Assembly: GCA_964601265.1 (NCBI GenBank)
Contig: CAZRMT010000001.1
Location: 35,718 to 99,717 of the forward strand
Reading direction: 5' to 3'
Length of the DNA: 64,000 bases
Source of the DNA: UBA4675 sp964601265
GTDB lineage: Bacteria > Bacillota > Clostridia > Christensenellales > Borkfalkiaceae
A model generated the notes under the pieces. The model did not search any database and had not been told where the DNA came from. It was given only the letters and a program-made list of their open reading frames with translations. Numbering within the stretch: the first letter of the stretch is position 1; the number at the start of each line of letters is the position of its first letter. The position numbers and the translations under genes were made by a program. This document shows positions 1-9,367 of this stretch, in pieces.

Positions 1-1
1 T

Positions 2-133
2 AAAGTGTATGGCGATAAGAGAAAATGGGCTAAGATGAGCTTGGAAAACGTTGCGGGAAGCGGAATTTTCTCTGCTGATAGAAGTATTAGAGAATATGCG
101 GAAAACATTTGGGGTATTAAGCCTATAAAATAA
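2..133 (+). CDS. glgP: Glycogen/alpha-glucan phosphorylase, C-terminal end (partial)
   Basis: The window opens inside this gene; only the last 43 codons are present, ending at TAA 131-133. The visible tail reads WAKMSLENVAGSG, then IFSADRSI and REYAENIWGI. This matches the conserved C-terminal end of glycogen/maltodextrin phosphorylases (family GT35), which release glucose-1-phosphate from alpha-1,4-glucans using pyridoxal phosphate. The catalytic parts lie outside the window. One base separates its stop from the next start, so it is probably co-transcribed with the GH13 hydrolase that follows, a sensible pairing for glycogen or maltodextrin breakdown. Confidence 0.85.
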   Translation, partial: KVYGDKRKWAKMSLENVAGSGIFSADRSIREYAENIWGIKPIK

Positions 134-134
134 T

Positions 135-1961
135 ATGATTTATTATAATCCACTGGATTTAGCTTGTAAAAGCATAAAAGGAGCTATTTCCGATTTAGAT
201 GAAATAAATATTTCTATAAAATTAAGTGATGCCGAACGGTGTCGCTTAATTTTGAGGAAAGATAGTGATAATTCTACGATTGCTTTTGAGTTAGAAAAGT
301 TTCCCGATAACGTTTTTTCGGTTAAACTTCCTAAACTCGAAGTAGGGCTTTACTGGTATTATTTCGTTTTCAATAACGAATACTGCATAGGTTTGGGAGA
401 TAATTACGAAGCGCAAATTCAAAGCGAGGTAAAAAGTTATCAGCTTTTAGTTTACGAAAGCAATTATAAAACGCCCGACTGGTTTAAAGGCGGAATAATG
501 TATCAAATTTTTCCCGATAGGTTTAATCGTGACGGTGAATTCGAGGTTCCGACAGGCAAGATTAAAAGAGAAGATTGGTACGGTACACCATATTATAAAC
601 CCGTAAACGGAAAAGTTTTAAATAACGACTTTTTCGGCGGTAATTTAAAAGGAATTGAGAAAAAGTTAAAATACTTAAAGGGCTTAAACGTTTCCGTTAT
701 TTATTTAAATCCTATTTTTTCTTCGTATTCGAATCATAGGTACGACACTTCTGACTATATGAAAGTAGATAGTGTGCTTGGCGATGAAAAAAGCTTAAAA
801 TCTCTCATAACTACCGCTAAAAAGCTTGGAATTAGGATTATTTTAGACGGTGTTTTCAATCACACGGGAGACGATAGTATTTATTTTAACAAGTACGGAC
901 GTTTTGACACCGTAGGTGCGTATCAAAGTAAGGATTCGCCGTATTATTCTTGGTATTGTTTTGATAAATTCCCCGATAAATATTTGAGTTGGTGGGGGAT
1001 TGACATTCTGCCTACGATAAATAAGAATTCGACAGAGTTTGAAGACTTTATTGCAGGCGAAAACGGAATGTTAGAACATTATGCAAAGTTAGGCGTTGCA
1101 GGAATAAGACTTGACGTTGTTGATGAAATACCCGATAGTTTTGTGGTGAAGATAAGAAACGCAATGCACAGGGTTTCAGAAGATAATCTTGTATTGGGTG
1201 AAGTTTGGGAAGACGCGACTAATAAAATCGCTTATAGCGTAAGAAGAAAGTATTTTCAAGGGCGTGAGTTAGACTCGGTAATGAATTATCCCTTAAAAGA
1301 CGCTATAATTGATTACGTTTTAACACGCAGTGCAAATAAATTGCACGACGTTATACGTTCACAAACGGATAATTATCCAAAGATTGCGTTAGATTGTCTA
1401 ATGAATATATTGGGCACGCACGACACGCCTAGAATCCTTACCGTTTTAGGACGAGAAGTTGTTTTGACTTCTAAAGAAGAAAGCGAAAACGAGTTTTTAA
1501 GCGCAAAAGAACTGTCAAACGGTATTCGTAGATTAAAAATTGCATCTTTACTTCAATTTACCTTATACGGAGTTCCGTCTGTCTATTACGGTGACGAGGC
1601 AGGGCTTGAAGGTAATATGGACCCCTTTAACAGAAAGTGTTATCCTTGGGGGAGAGAAAATCTTCAACTAATCGAATGGTATAAAAAACTTTCCGAAATA
1701 AGGTCAAGCATCGACTTGTTTAAAGACGGAGAACTCAACGTTTTAAAAAACGAAAAGGGACTGTTTGTTTTTGAAAGAAGAAATGGTAACGACAACGTTA
1801 TCGTTGCCGTAAATTTAAGTTCGGACGATTATTCGATTGATTTATCAAAGCCTTGTTATAATTTATTAGAGGGAAGTTTTCACGAGAAACACGTAGGATT
1901 GGCTTGTGACAACGCATTGGTTTTGTATAGAAAGAACATAAATTTTAAAAACATAAAATAA
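135..1961 (+). CDS. GH13 alpha-glucan hydrolase (alpha-amylase / neopullulanase-like)
   Basis: 608-residue glycoside hydrolase family 13 protein. All four family motifs are visible: region I DGVFNHT (D238-H243), region II GIRLDVVDE with the likely nucleophile D327, region III GEVWED with the likely acid/base E356, and region IV with H429-D430. About 110 residues before the barrel look like an N-terminal beta domain of the kind seen in neopullulanases and maltogenic amylases; MYQIFPDRF marks the barrel start. There is no signal peptide, so it should act in the cytoplasm on stored glycogen or imported maltodextrins. The start is one base after the glgP stop with no strong ribosome binding site, so translational coupling is likely. 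Exact substrate (pullulan, cyclodextrin or linear dextrin) cannot be told. Confidence 0.88.
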   Translation: MIYYNPLDLACKSIKGAISDLDEINISIKLSDAERCRLILRKDSDNSTIAFELEKFPDNVFSVKLPKLEVGLYWYYFVFNNEYCIGLGDNYEAQIQSEVKSYQLLVYESNYKTPDWFKGGIMYQIFPDRFNRDGEFEVPTGKIKREDWYGTPYYKPVNGKVLNNDFFGGNLKGIEKKLKYLKGLNVSVIYLNPIFSSYSNHRYDTSDYMKVDSVLGDEKSLKSLITTAKKLGIRIILDGVFNHTGDDSIYFNKYGRFDTVGAYQSKDSPYYSWYCFDKFPDKYLSWWGIDILPTINKNSTEFEDFIAGENGMLEHYAKLGVAGIRLDVVDEIPDSFVVKIRNAMHRVSEDNLVLGEVWEDATNKIAYSVRRKYFQGRELDSVMNYPLKDAIIDYVLTRSANKLHDVIRSQTDNYPKIALDCLMNILGTHDTPRILTVLGREVVLTSKEESENEFLSAKELSNGIRRLKIASLLQFTLYGVPSVYYGDEAGLEGNMDPFNRKCYPWGRENLQLIEWYKKLSEIRSSIDLFKDGELNVLKNEKGLFVFERRNGNDNVIVAVNLSSDDYSIDLSKPCYNLLEGSFHEKHVGLACDNALVLYRKNINFKNIK

Positions 1962-2017
1962 TGCAAAATCGCTTATAAAATATTAATTTATTTGTTTTTT
2001 TACGATTGTGGTGAACT

Positions 2018-4192
2018 ATGGATATAATAAAAAAAATTACTGAAGAATTTAATTTAAACGAAAAGCACGTAACCAACATAGTCGAGCTACTTGACGATGG
2101 AAATACCATACCGTTTATTGCTCGTTACAGAAAAGAACTTACGGGGCATATTGACGACCAAGTACTTAGAGAGCTTGCCGACAGATTGGAGTATTTACGT
2201 AACCTCGAAAAAAGAAAGGAAGACGTTAAAAACAATATAGAAGCGCAAGGCAAACTTACGGACGAAATAGTAAAAGCTTTGAGTTTGGCTGTTACTTTAA
2301 CGGAAGTCGAGGATATTTATCGACCTTTTAAACAAAAGAAGATGACGAGGGCAACCTCTGCTATCGAAAAAGGGCTTCAACCTTTAGCCGATATAATCTT
2401 GAAACAAGACGTGCTGTCAGGTTCGTTGGAAGATATCGCTCGTCCTTTTGTAAACCCCGAAAAAAAGGTGGAAAACGAAAAACAAGCTATTCAAGGAGCT
2501 GAAGACATTATTGCGGAAATTGTTTCGGATAACGCGGAGCTTAGAAAAAAACTTCGTAAAATATTTATTAAAAACGGAATGGTTTGTTCGAAAAAGACGA
2601 AGAAAGACGACGAAGGTGCGTTAACGTACGATAATTATGCCGAATACGAAGAAGCAGTTTCCGAAATAAAGGGACATAGAATTCTTGCTTTAAATAGGGG
2701 TGAAAAAGAAGAGTATTTAAAGGTTAAGGTTGCTATCGACGAAGATTTTGCCGTTCGTGTATGCGAAACTTTTTACGTTAAAGAAGGCAGTATTACTACG
2801 GAATGCGTTAAAAGAGCGGTTGCCGATTCTTATTCCAGACTTATAGAACCGTCTATTGAAAGAGAAATAAGGGCAATGCTTACCGAAAATGCTCAGGAAC
2901 AAGCCATAAAGATGTTTGAGGTTAACTTAAAACCTTTATTGTTGCAACCACCGCTAAAAGGAAAGGTTGTAATGGGATTTGACCCGGGTAACAGAACCGG
3001 TTGTAAAATTGCGGTAGTTGACGAAACGGGTAAATTTTTAGATAAAACGGTAGTTTTTCCCACTCCGCCTAAAAAAGAAATAGAACAATCGAAAAAAGTT
3101 CTTAAAGATTTGATAAAGAAAGATAAAGTTCAAGTCATTTCTATCGGGAACGGAACGGCGTCAAAAGATTCCGAAGTTTTCGTTGCGGATATGTTAAAAG
3201 AGGTGAATACCGACGAGGATAAGGTTACTTACGCAGTCGTTAGCGAGGCGGGAGCGTCGGTTTATTCGGCGTCTAAATTAGGAGCGGAGGAATTCCCCGA
3301 ATTAGACGTTTCCGAAAGGTCGGCTATATCTATAGCAAGACGTTTGCAAGACCCGTTGGCAGAACTTATAAAAATAGACCCGAAGTCGATAGGCGTAGGA
3401 CAGTATCAACACGATATGCCTCCCGCTAGATTAGACAGCGTTTTAAATGGAGTACTGGAAGACTGTGTAAATTCCGTAGGAGTTGATTTGAATACGGCAA
3501 GTCCGCAACTTTTATCTTTCGTTTCGGGGCTTAATAAAGGTATAGTAAAAAATATCGTAGAATATAGAGAAAAAAACGGAAAGTTTACTAACAGAAAACA
3601 ACTTTTAAAAGTTCCAAAACTTGGCGAAAAGGCGTATCTTCAATGTGCGGGATTTTTGAGAATTAGCGACGGAGATAATATTTTAGACAATACTTCCGTT
3701 CACCCCGAGTCTTACGAAGCCGTTGAAAAACTTCTTAAACTGTTTAATTATACCGAAAAAGAAGTAAAGGGCAATAAACTAGGCGAATTGGCGATGCAAG
3801 TTAAAAACTATGGGGAACAAAAAGTTGCCGTTGCTTGCGGAATAGGTGTTCCCACGCTAAACGACGTGGTGGTTGAAATTATGAAACCCGGTAGGGACAT
3901 AAGAGAAAATTTACCAAAGCCCGTTCTAAGAGCAGACGTTAAAGAGTTGAAAGATTTAAAAGAAGGAATGGTCATTCACGGCACCGTCAGAAACGTAACA
4001 GATTTCGGTGCGTTTATAGATATCGGCGTTCACCAAGACGGACTTGTTCACCTTTCTGAAATATCAAATTCTTATATTAAGCATCCGTTGGACGTATTAA
4101 AAGTCGGACAACAATTAGACGTTATGGTTATCGCAGTCGATTTAAAGAAAAACAGAATAGGTCTTTCCATTAAAAGATTAAAAAGAAATTGA
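2018..4192 (+). CDS. tex: Tex-family RNA-binding protein
   Basis: 724 residues, the usual Tex length. The N-terminal helical region is followed by a YqgF/RNase H-like domain starting near residue 320 (GFDPGNRTG), a helix-hairpin-helix region near 490-560 (DLNTASPQLL), and a C-terminal S1 RNA-binding domain from about residue 645 (HGTVRNVTDFGAFIDIG). Tex proteins bind nucleic acid and affect transcription and RNA turnover; their precise role is unsettled. A GGTG stretch lies just before the ATG. The stop codon overlaps the -35 box of the acpP promoter. Confidence 0.93.
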   Translation: MDIIKKITEEFNLNEKHVTNIVELLDDGNTIPFIARYRKELTGHIDDQVLRELADRLEYLRNLEKRKEDVKNNIEAQGKLTDEIVKALSLAVTLTEVEDIYRPFKQKKMTRATSAIEKGLQPLADIILKQDVLSGSLEDIARPFVNPEKKVENEKQAIQGAEDIIAEIVSDNAELRKKLRKIFIKNGMVCSKKTKKDDEGALTYDNYAEYEEAVSEIKGHRILALNRGEKEEYLKVKVAIDEDFAVRVCETFYVKEGSITTECVKRAVADSYSRLIEPSIEREIRAMLTENAQEQAIKMFEVNLKPLLLQPPLKGKVVMGFDPGNRTGCKIAVVDETGKFLDKTVVFPTPPKKEIEQSKKVLKDLIKKDKVQVISIGNGTASKDSEVFVADMLKEVNTDEDKVTYAVVSEAGASVYSASKLGAEEFPELDVSERSAISIARRLQDPLAELIKIDPKSIGVGQYQHDMPPARLDSVLNGVLEDCVNSVGVDLNTASPQLLSFVSGLNKGIVKNIVEYREKNGKFTNRKQLLKVPKLGEKAYLQCAGFLRISDGDNILDNTSVHPESYEAVEKLLKLFNYTEKEVKGNKLGELAMQVKNYGEQKVAVACGIGVPTLNDVVVEIMKPGRDIRENLPKPVLRADVKELKDLKEGMVIHGTVRNVTDFGAFIDIGVHQDGLVHLSEISNSYIKHPLDVLKVGQQLDVMVIAVDLKKNRIGLSIKRLKRN

Positions 4193-4217
4193 CAAGGCAA
4201 AATATCGGTGATATAAT
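4189..4217 (+). promoter_or_regulatory. Sigma-A promoter of acpP
   Basis: TTGACA at 4189-4194, 17-bp spacer, TATAAT at 4212-4217: both hexamers match the consensus exactly. The -35 box overlaps the tex stop codon (TGA 4190-4192). Transcription should begin near 4224, giving acpP a leader of about 35 bases. Confidence 0.85.
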
Positions 4218-4258
4218 AAAATAAACTTTAGGGTTTAATTTTTTTACGGGAGGTAAAA

Positions 4259-4486
4259 ATGTCAACATTTGACAGAGTGGCAGAACTTATCAGTTCGCAA
4301 TTAGGTATAGATAAAAGCAAAGTTACGCCTCAATCCGAGATTATTTCGGAGTTGGGTGCCGACTCGATAGACGTTTTTGAAATGATTATGGCTTTGGAAG
4401 ACGAATTGGGAATAGAAGTGCCCGAAGATAAAGTTCAGTCTTTAAAAACGGTTCAAGACGTTGTAGCCTTAATAGAAGATAAATAG
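4259..4486 (+). CDS. acpP: Acyl carrier protein
   Basis: 75-residue acidic protein. The phosphopantetheine attachment site is GADSIDVFEM with Ser36 as the modified residue, and the usual ELGIEVPED helix follows. It carries growing acyl chains in type II fatty acid synthesis in the cytoplasm. A strong ribosome binding site, GGGAGG, lies six bases before the ATG. The gene stands alone between its own consensus promoter and a terminator, rather than in a fab operon, so it is likely expressed at a high constant level. Confidence 0.95.
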   Translation: MSTFDRVAELISSQLGIDKSKVTPQSEIISELGADSIDVFEMIMALEDELGIEVPEDKVQSLKTVQDVVALIEDK

Positions 4487-4515
4487 TGACATCGTTACTT
4501 AAAGTTATGCAAAAG

Positions 4516-4546
4516 AAAAACCTCGTTTGAAAAAGCGGGGTTTTTT
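4516..4546 (+). terminator. Intrinsic terminator of acpP
   Basis: The arms AAAAACCTCG (4516-4525) and CGGGGTTTTT (4536-4545) pair with one G-U wobble, and the T-run continues to 4546. Confidence 0.85.
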
Positions 4547-4611
4547 GACGTTTATTAGGAAGAAACGATACTTAATAGAAAATATTACTTGAAATAATTA
4601 TATAAAAATAA

Positions 4612-4640
4612 TTGAAAAAAAAAGAGAGCTATGGTATACT
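4612..4640 (+). promoter_or_regulatory. Sigma-A promoter of ftsK/spoIIIE
   Basis: TTGAAA at 4612-4617, 17-bp spacer, TATACT at 4635-4640. The predicted transcription start near 4647 lies downstream of the first in-frame TTG (4612), which excludes that codon as the translation start. Confidence 0.75.
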
Positions 4641-4671
4641 TAATGTGTATGAAAATTGGGAGGGATTTATT

Positions 4672-7449
4672 TTGAAAAGTAAAAAAAATGCGTCAAAATT
4701 ATTATCTCTCGAAAATTTAGGAATACTTTTAGTTGTTTTCGCTATCATAGGATTAATTTGTCTTATGGGCGGAGATTTGTTTTTTGGACAGTTGGGAATT
4801 AACATTCGTAAATTGTTGTTGGGGGTATTCGGCGTTACTTCATACGTTTATTTCTTTTTGGTTTCCTTATTCGGTTTTTTGATAGTTGCAGGTTTAAAAA
4901 TAAAAATAAAAGTTTCATTTAAAAAGAAATTGTTGTTTTTCCTTGCGTTATATTCATTATTCTCGATTATTCATTTGGTAACGGCGCCGTTTAACGGAAG
5001 CTATAAAGCATATTTGTCTAAATGTTATGATATGGGTTATTCGCACCCTTCGTTCGGCGGGGCGTTTCTTGCTTTATCGGTAGGATTGATTGCTTCGGTT
5101 TTAAGTTCGGTAGGAGCGTATATTCTGTTTTCTTTGCTCTTTTTAGCTTTAGTGGTTTATTTTATTTCCGGTATCGTGAAAACGAAAGAAAGGAATAGCA
5201 ACGGAAAAGTTAAAAATAAATCGTCGGAAAGCGACGAGGTTTCGTTACCTTTTGCACAAAACGGGTATGCGTATCAACAAAACGGCGGGCAATCATACGA
5301 TTTACCTATAGTCGGGTATAGGCAGGCAACGCAAGAAGAAAATGCCAATAGATATACTCAATACGTTCGAGAAGAAAAAAAGGACGCTTTTGACGACGTT
5401 TACGAAAGGCTAAAAAACCCACCGAAAAAAAGAGGGTTTTCCGAAAGTCAACAGCAAAACAATTCCGAATATTCCGAGACGAATTATTTCGGCGGTTCGT
5501 CTTATGAAACAAATAACGTTTCGGATGCCATACCGAGAAAGGAAGAGACAAACGTACCTTTTGAGGAAGGCATTGACGATTCGAAACCTAATCCTATGAT
5601 ATATACTCCGAAAGTTGAGTATGAAAAAGAATCGGAGGTTAACGGTTATTTTAATCGTGGTGTAGAAGGTAGGGAAAATCCTTATTCCGTAAGCGATTTT
5701 GAAACACAAAAAGAAAGTTCGACCGAAAGTAAACGTTTTGATTTTGAAAAAGAATTAAAAAAATACGCTAGAAACGAAGAAAAGAAAGACGAACAGTCTT
5801 TTGGCGAAAAACTTGAAAAAGATTTTTCTAAAAGTGATTTTGATAGAGATTTTTCCTCTTTGGAGAAAAAGAGTTATTCCGAGACGAGTTTAACTAGTAG
5901 CACGAGAGATTATTTTAGTGGCAACAGCGAAGCTAGGAAGGAAAATGAAGAAGACGCCGTATCTTTAGAACAGTACGATTATAGCGATTTTGTATTTAAT
6001 CCTTTCCCGACGGGATTACTAAAGCTTTATAACGTAAACGAGAACAAAGAAAGACTTCAAGAATTTTTTAATTTTTGTTCGCAAACGATACTAACCGTTA
6101 TCGAAACCATGAGAAAACGTCAAATGGAAATAACGGAAATTCATCACGGTCCTACGCTTACAAGGTTTGATTTAACCGTTCCGATAGGGGTTGCGATAAA
6201 AGATATAACCAGCTTACAAGAAGATATGGGCGTTCAGCTTAATTCTGCAGGGCTGTTAAGAATTGCTCCTATACCGAAATCGAATAAAGTGGGCGTCGAA
6301 GTGCCTAACGAAAATAGGGTAACGGTTAGCGTAAGAGAATTGATTGAAAGTCGAGAATTTCAAGACGCAAAGGCTGAAAATATTCCTTTCGTTGTAGGAA
6401 AAGACGCTATCGGAAAAGTGTTGATAATGGAACTTGCAAAAATGACGCACATATTGATTGCTGGTTGTTCGGGTTCGGGAAAATCCGTTTTCGTGCGTTC
6501 GTTGTTGGTAAGTATGATGTACAAATGCAGTCCGAGAGATATGCGATTAATCATATGTGACCCGAAAGGGGTTGACTTTGTAGCTTTCAAAGGTGTTCCG
6601 CATATGCTTATTGACGAGATTATCGTTGAAAGGCAAAAAATTGTAAAAATTTTAGATTGGGCTGTTACCGAAATGGGTAGGCGTTATTCTAAATTACAAG
6701 AAGCGGGAAGCGCTAATATCGCCGAATATAACAGAATTATGAAAGGTCAAGACGAAATGCCTAGAATAGTTTTGTTTATAGACGAGTTTGCTGATTTAGT
6801 AAGCGCCGATAAAGTAAATATATTGCCTAAAGTTCAGATTTTAGCGCAAAAAGCCCGTGCGGCAGGCATACACGTTATCCTTGCTATGCAACGACCTTCG
6901 GTTGAAATAATTTCAGGAGATATAAAAGTTAACTTTTCGACTAGAATTTCATTAAAAATGCAGTCTGCCGTAGACTCGAGGACGATTCTTGACGAGGTTG
7001 GAGCCGAAAATCTTTTAAATCACGGCGATATGTTGTTCTTTACTCCCGACGACAGTCATTTGGTAAGGGCTCAAGGACCTAATATAGACGGAGAAGAAAT
7101 TCAAAACGTCGTTAGTTATTTAAAGAGCAATAACAAGTGCGTTTTTGACGGAAAAATAAAGGCAATGCTCGACAAGGGAACGAACGGTACTTATAGGTTG
7201 AACGGAGATTCCGGCGAAGACGATAGAGATGCAGAGTTAAGAAAACAAGCGTTAAGATTTGTTATCGAACACAACGTGACTAGTGCCTCTGCCATTCAAA
7301 GAGAGTTTAGGGTCGGATTTAACACAGCCGCACGTGTGCATGAATGGATGACGAAAAAAGGCTATATAGGAAATTCGTTAGAAGGAAATAAGCGTGAAGT
7401 AAAGATTACAATGGACGATTACGCTAAACTCTACGGGAACGACGAGTAA
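4672..7449 (+). CDS. ftsK: DNA translocase FtsK/SpoIIIE
   Basis: 925 residues from TTG 4672, chosen because GGGAGGG (4658-4664) lies seven bases before it; an earlier in-frame TTG at 4612 is part of the -35 box. Order of parts: about four membrane helices in residues 1-170; a long low-complexity linker (about 170-475) rich in Ser, Glu, Asp, Tyr and Phe; the RecA-like motor with Walker A GCSGSGKS near 598 and Walker B LFIDEFAD near 700; and a C-terminal winged-helix gamma domain (about 860-925, FNTAARVHEWM) that reads polar DNA motifs. It pumps chromosome DNA through the septum at division and, in sporulating cells, into the forespore. Whether it is the vegetative FtsK, the sporulation SpoIIIE, or does both jobs cannot be decided here. 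Confidence 0.92.
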   Translation: MKSKKNASKLLSLENLGILLVVFAIIGLICLMGGDLFFGQLGINIRKLLLGVFGVTSYVYFFLVSLFGFLIVAGLKIKIKVSFKKKLLFFLALYSLFSIIHLVTAPFNGSYKAYLSKCYDMGYSHPSFGGAFLALSVGLIASVLSSVGAYILFSLLFLALVVYFISGIVKTKERNSNGKVKNKSSESDEVSLPFAQNGYAYQQNGGQSYDLPIVGYRQATQEENANRYTQYVREEKKDAFDDVYERLKNPPKKRGFSESQQQNNSEYSETNYFGGSSYETNNVSDAIPRKEETNVPFEEGIDDSKPNPMIYTPKVEYEKESEVNGYFNRGVEGRENPYSVSDFETQKESSTESKRFDFEKELKKYARNEEKKDEQSFGEKLEKDFSKSDFDRDFSSLEKKSYSETSLTSSTRDYFSGNSEARKENEEDAVSLEQYDYSDFVFNPFPTGLLKLYNVNENKERLQEFFNFCSQTILTVIETMRKRQMEITEIHHGPTLTRFDLTVPIGVAIKDITSLQEDMGVQLNSAGLLRIAPIPKSNKVGVEVPNENRVTVSVRELIESREFQDAKAENIPFVVGKDAIGKVLIMELAKMTHILIAGCSGSGKSVFVRSLLVSMMYKCSPRDMRLIICDPKGVDFVAFKGVPHMLIDEIIVERQKIVKILDWAVTEMGRRYSKLQEAGSANIAEYNRIMKGQDEMPRIVLFIDEFADLVSADKVNILPKVQILAQKARAAGIHVILAMQRPSVEIISGDIKVNFSTRISLKMQSAVDSRTILDEVGAENLLNHGDMLFFTPDDSHLVRAQGPNIDGEEIQNVVSYLKSNNKCVFDGKIKAMLDKGTNGTYRLNGDSGEDDRDAELRKQALRFVIEHNVTSASAIQREFRVGFNTAARVHEWMTKKGYIGNSLEGNKREVKITMDDYAKLYGNDE

Positions 7450-7466
7450 CGCTTTATGGAGATAGA

Positions 7467-8783
7467 ATGGAACGAAAGAAAGTAGGCGTAATATCGCTCG
7501 GTTGCGATAAAAATCGAGTAGATACCGAAAAAATGCTATATTCTCTCGATGGTTTTGCGGAAATAACCAACGAAATAGAAAAGGCTCAAATTATAATAAT
7601 AAATACTTGTGCTTTTTTATGCTCGTCTAGGGAAGAGGCGATAAACGAAATATTGAGCTGTAACAGATTAAGAGAGGGCGGAGTTTTAGAAAAGATAGTG
7701 GTAACGGGGTGTTTACCGCAGAAGTTTATTGACGAACTTTTCGACGAACTTGTAGAAGTAGACTTGTTTTTAGGTACGTACGATTATTCTTTGCTAAAAT
7801 TCGGGATTGAAGAAATATATAAGAATAAACGATTAAATCTTGTCGGAAAAGGCGAAGAGATAAAAGACGTAAGAAGGATACTTACCTCGCCTTCGCATTA
7901 CGCTTATTTAAAAATTGCCGACGGTTGCAATAATAGATGTACTTATTGTTTAATTCCCTATATTCGCGGTAAATATTTTTCTGTTCCGATAGAAGAACTG
8001 AAGCGTGAAGTGGCGGAACTAGGATACGTAAGAGAATTGATTTTAGTTGCGCAAGACGTTACTTTATACGGAAAAGATATTTACGGAGAGCCGAGTTTGT
8101 TAAAACTTTTAAAAGAATTAACGGCTATGGACGAGGTTGGGAGTATTCGTTTATTGTACTGCTATCCCGATATTTTTTCGGACGAATTGATAAATGAAAT
8201 AAAGAACAACGACAAAATTATTAAATACGTGGACATTCCGTTTCAGCACGCAGACGATGAAGTTTTAAAAAGAATGAATAGGCGAGGAGGCAAAGATAAA
8301 TACCTCGAACTTATAGAAAAATTAAACAAAATCGACTCTATGGTTATTCGTTCAACGTTTATAAGCGGATTCCCCGGAGAAACGCAACAAGCCCACGATA
8401 ACTTGGTGGATTTCCTAAAAAAAGCAAAGTTTTTTAACGCCGGTTTTTTTGCTTATTCTCGAGAGGAGGGCACGCCCGCTTTTGCTTTTAAAGACCAAGT
8501 TCCCGAGAGAATTAAGCGACAAAGAGTAAAAGAACTGTATTCGGTTCAAAAGGAAATTATGGAAGAACGCCTTAATTCGTTTGTGGGAAAGGAATTAAAG
8601 GTTGTTTGTGACGGAATCGATTATGAAAAACAAAGCTTTTTCGGAAGGGCTTATTTTTCCTGTCCTAACGTTGACGGCGTTGTGTATTTTACAAGCGACG
8701 ACGATATAGTACAAGGAGAAGAATATAACGTAACTATTGAAAGTGTGTATAATTATGATTTATACGGAGGAGTAAGAAAATGA
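7467..8783 (+). CDS. rimO: Ribosomal protein S12 methylthiotransferase RimO
   Basis: 438-residue radical-SAM methylthiotransferase. The N-terminal UPF0004 domain begins with the typical GVISLGCDKNRVD. The radical-SAM cysteines are in DGCNNRCTYC near residue 153-162, and the last 65 residues form a TRAM domain. RimO, rather than the tRNA enzyme MiaB, is indicated by SLGCDKNRVD and the IPFQHADD stretch. It adds a methylthio group to an aspartate of ribosomal protein S12. It ends in a 4-base overlap with pgsA and heads the rimO-pgsA-cinA-recA string, a common clostridial order. Confidence 0.93.
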   Translation: MERKKVGVISLGCDKNRVDTEKMLYSLDGFAEITNEIEKAQIIIINTCAFLCSSREEAINEILSCNRLREGGVLEKIVVTGCLPQKFIDELFDELVEVDLFLGTYDYSLLKFGIEEIYKNKRLNLVGKGEEIKDVRRILTSPSHYAYLKIADGCNNRCTYCLIPYIRGKYFSVPIEELKREVAELGYVRELILVAQDVTLYGKDIYGEPSLLKLLKELTAMDEVGSIRLLYCYPDIFSDELINEIKNNDKIIKYVDIPFQHADDEVLKRMNRRGGKDKYLELIEKLNKIDSMVIRSTFISGFPGETQQAHDNLVDFLKKAKFFNAGFFAYSREEGTPAFAFKDQVPERIKRQRVKELYSVQKEIMEERLNSFVGKELKVVCDGIDYEKQSFFGRAYFSCPNVDGVVYFTSDDDIVQGEEYNVTIESVYNYDLYGGVRK

Positions 8784-9367
8784 ATTTGCCAAACAAAATA
8801 ACGTTAACGAGGATATTTTTAATTCCCGTTTTCGTAGCGTTTTTCTATTTAACGTGTATCCCTTACAATTACGTTTGGGCGGGAATTGTTTTTATAGTTG
8901 CCGCATGTACCGATTTTTTGGACGGGCATATTGCAAGAAAATATAATCTTGTTACGGACTTAGGTAAATTTTTAGACGCTATAGCCGATAAAGTGCTTGT
9001 TATGACGGCTTTTTCCCTTATATTAACGGTAGACGGAATACTTTTAAACAATATCGTCGGAGGAATTGGCGTTGCATTAATTTTGGCTAGAGAGTTTATA
9101 GTTAGCTTTTTTAGAATGATAGCGGCGTCTAAATCTAAAGTTATCGCCGCAGACAAATGGGGAAAAATTAAAACCTTTATACAAGATATTTGTATAGTAG
9201 TTTTGTTATGCGCCGTTGATTTCTTTATGTTAGCGTCGTTTAGTAAAGTTTTGAGAATAATAGGTTTTGTGTTATTCTGTGTATCCGTATTTATTACAAT
9301 CGTGTCGGGAATAGAAATGTTTATAAAAAATAAATCCGTTTTAAAGGAGGAGAATAAAAATGAGTAA
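8780..9367 (+). CDS. pgsA: CDP-diacylglycerol--glycerol-3-phosphate 3-phosphatidyltransferase
   Basis: 195-residue membrane enzyme with several hydrophobic helices. The CDP-alcohol phosphotransferase signature is visible near residues 45-70: DG (DFLDGHIAR), then G and two further Asp residues (DLGKFLDAIADK). It makes phosphatidylglycerol phosphate, the precursor of phosphatidylglycerol and cardiolipin. The ATG overlaps the rimO stop (ATGA) and has GGAGG before it. The gene also overlaps the start of the cinA-type gene by 8 bases. Confidence 0.93.
   Translation: MNLPNKITLTRIFLIPVFVAFFYLTCIPYNYVWAGIVFIVAACTDFLDGHIARKYNLVTDLGKFLDAIADKVLVMTAFSLILTVDGILLNNIVGGIGVALILAREFIVSFFRMIAASKSKVIAADKWGKIKTFIQDICIVVLLCAVDFFMLASFSKVLRIIGFVLFCVSVFITIVSGIEMFIKNKSVLKEENKNE

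Noticed and set aside
4224..4258. FapR-type operator before acpP
   Set aside because: A short TAAAC/GTTTA symmetry exists, but it does not match the known FapR site.
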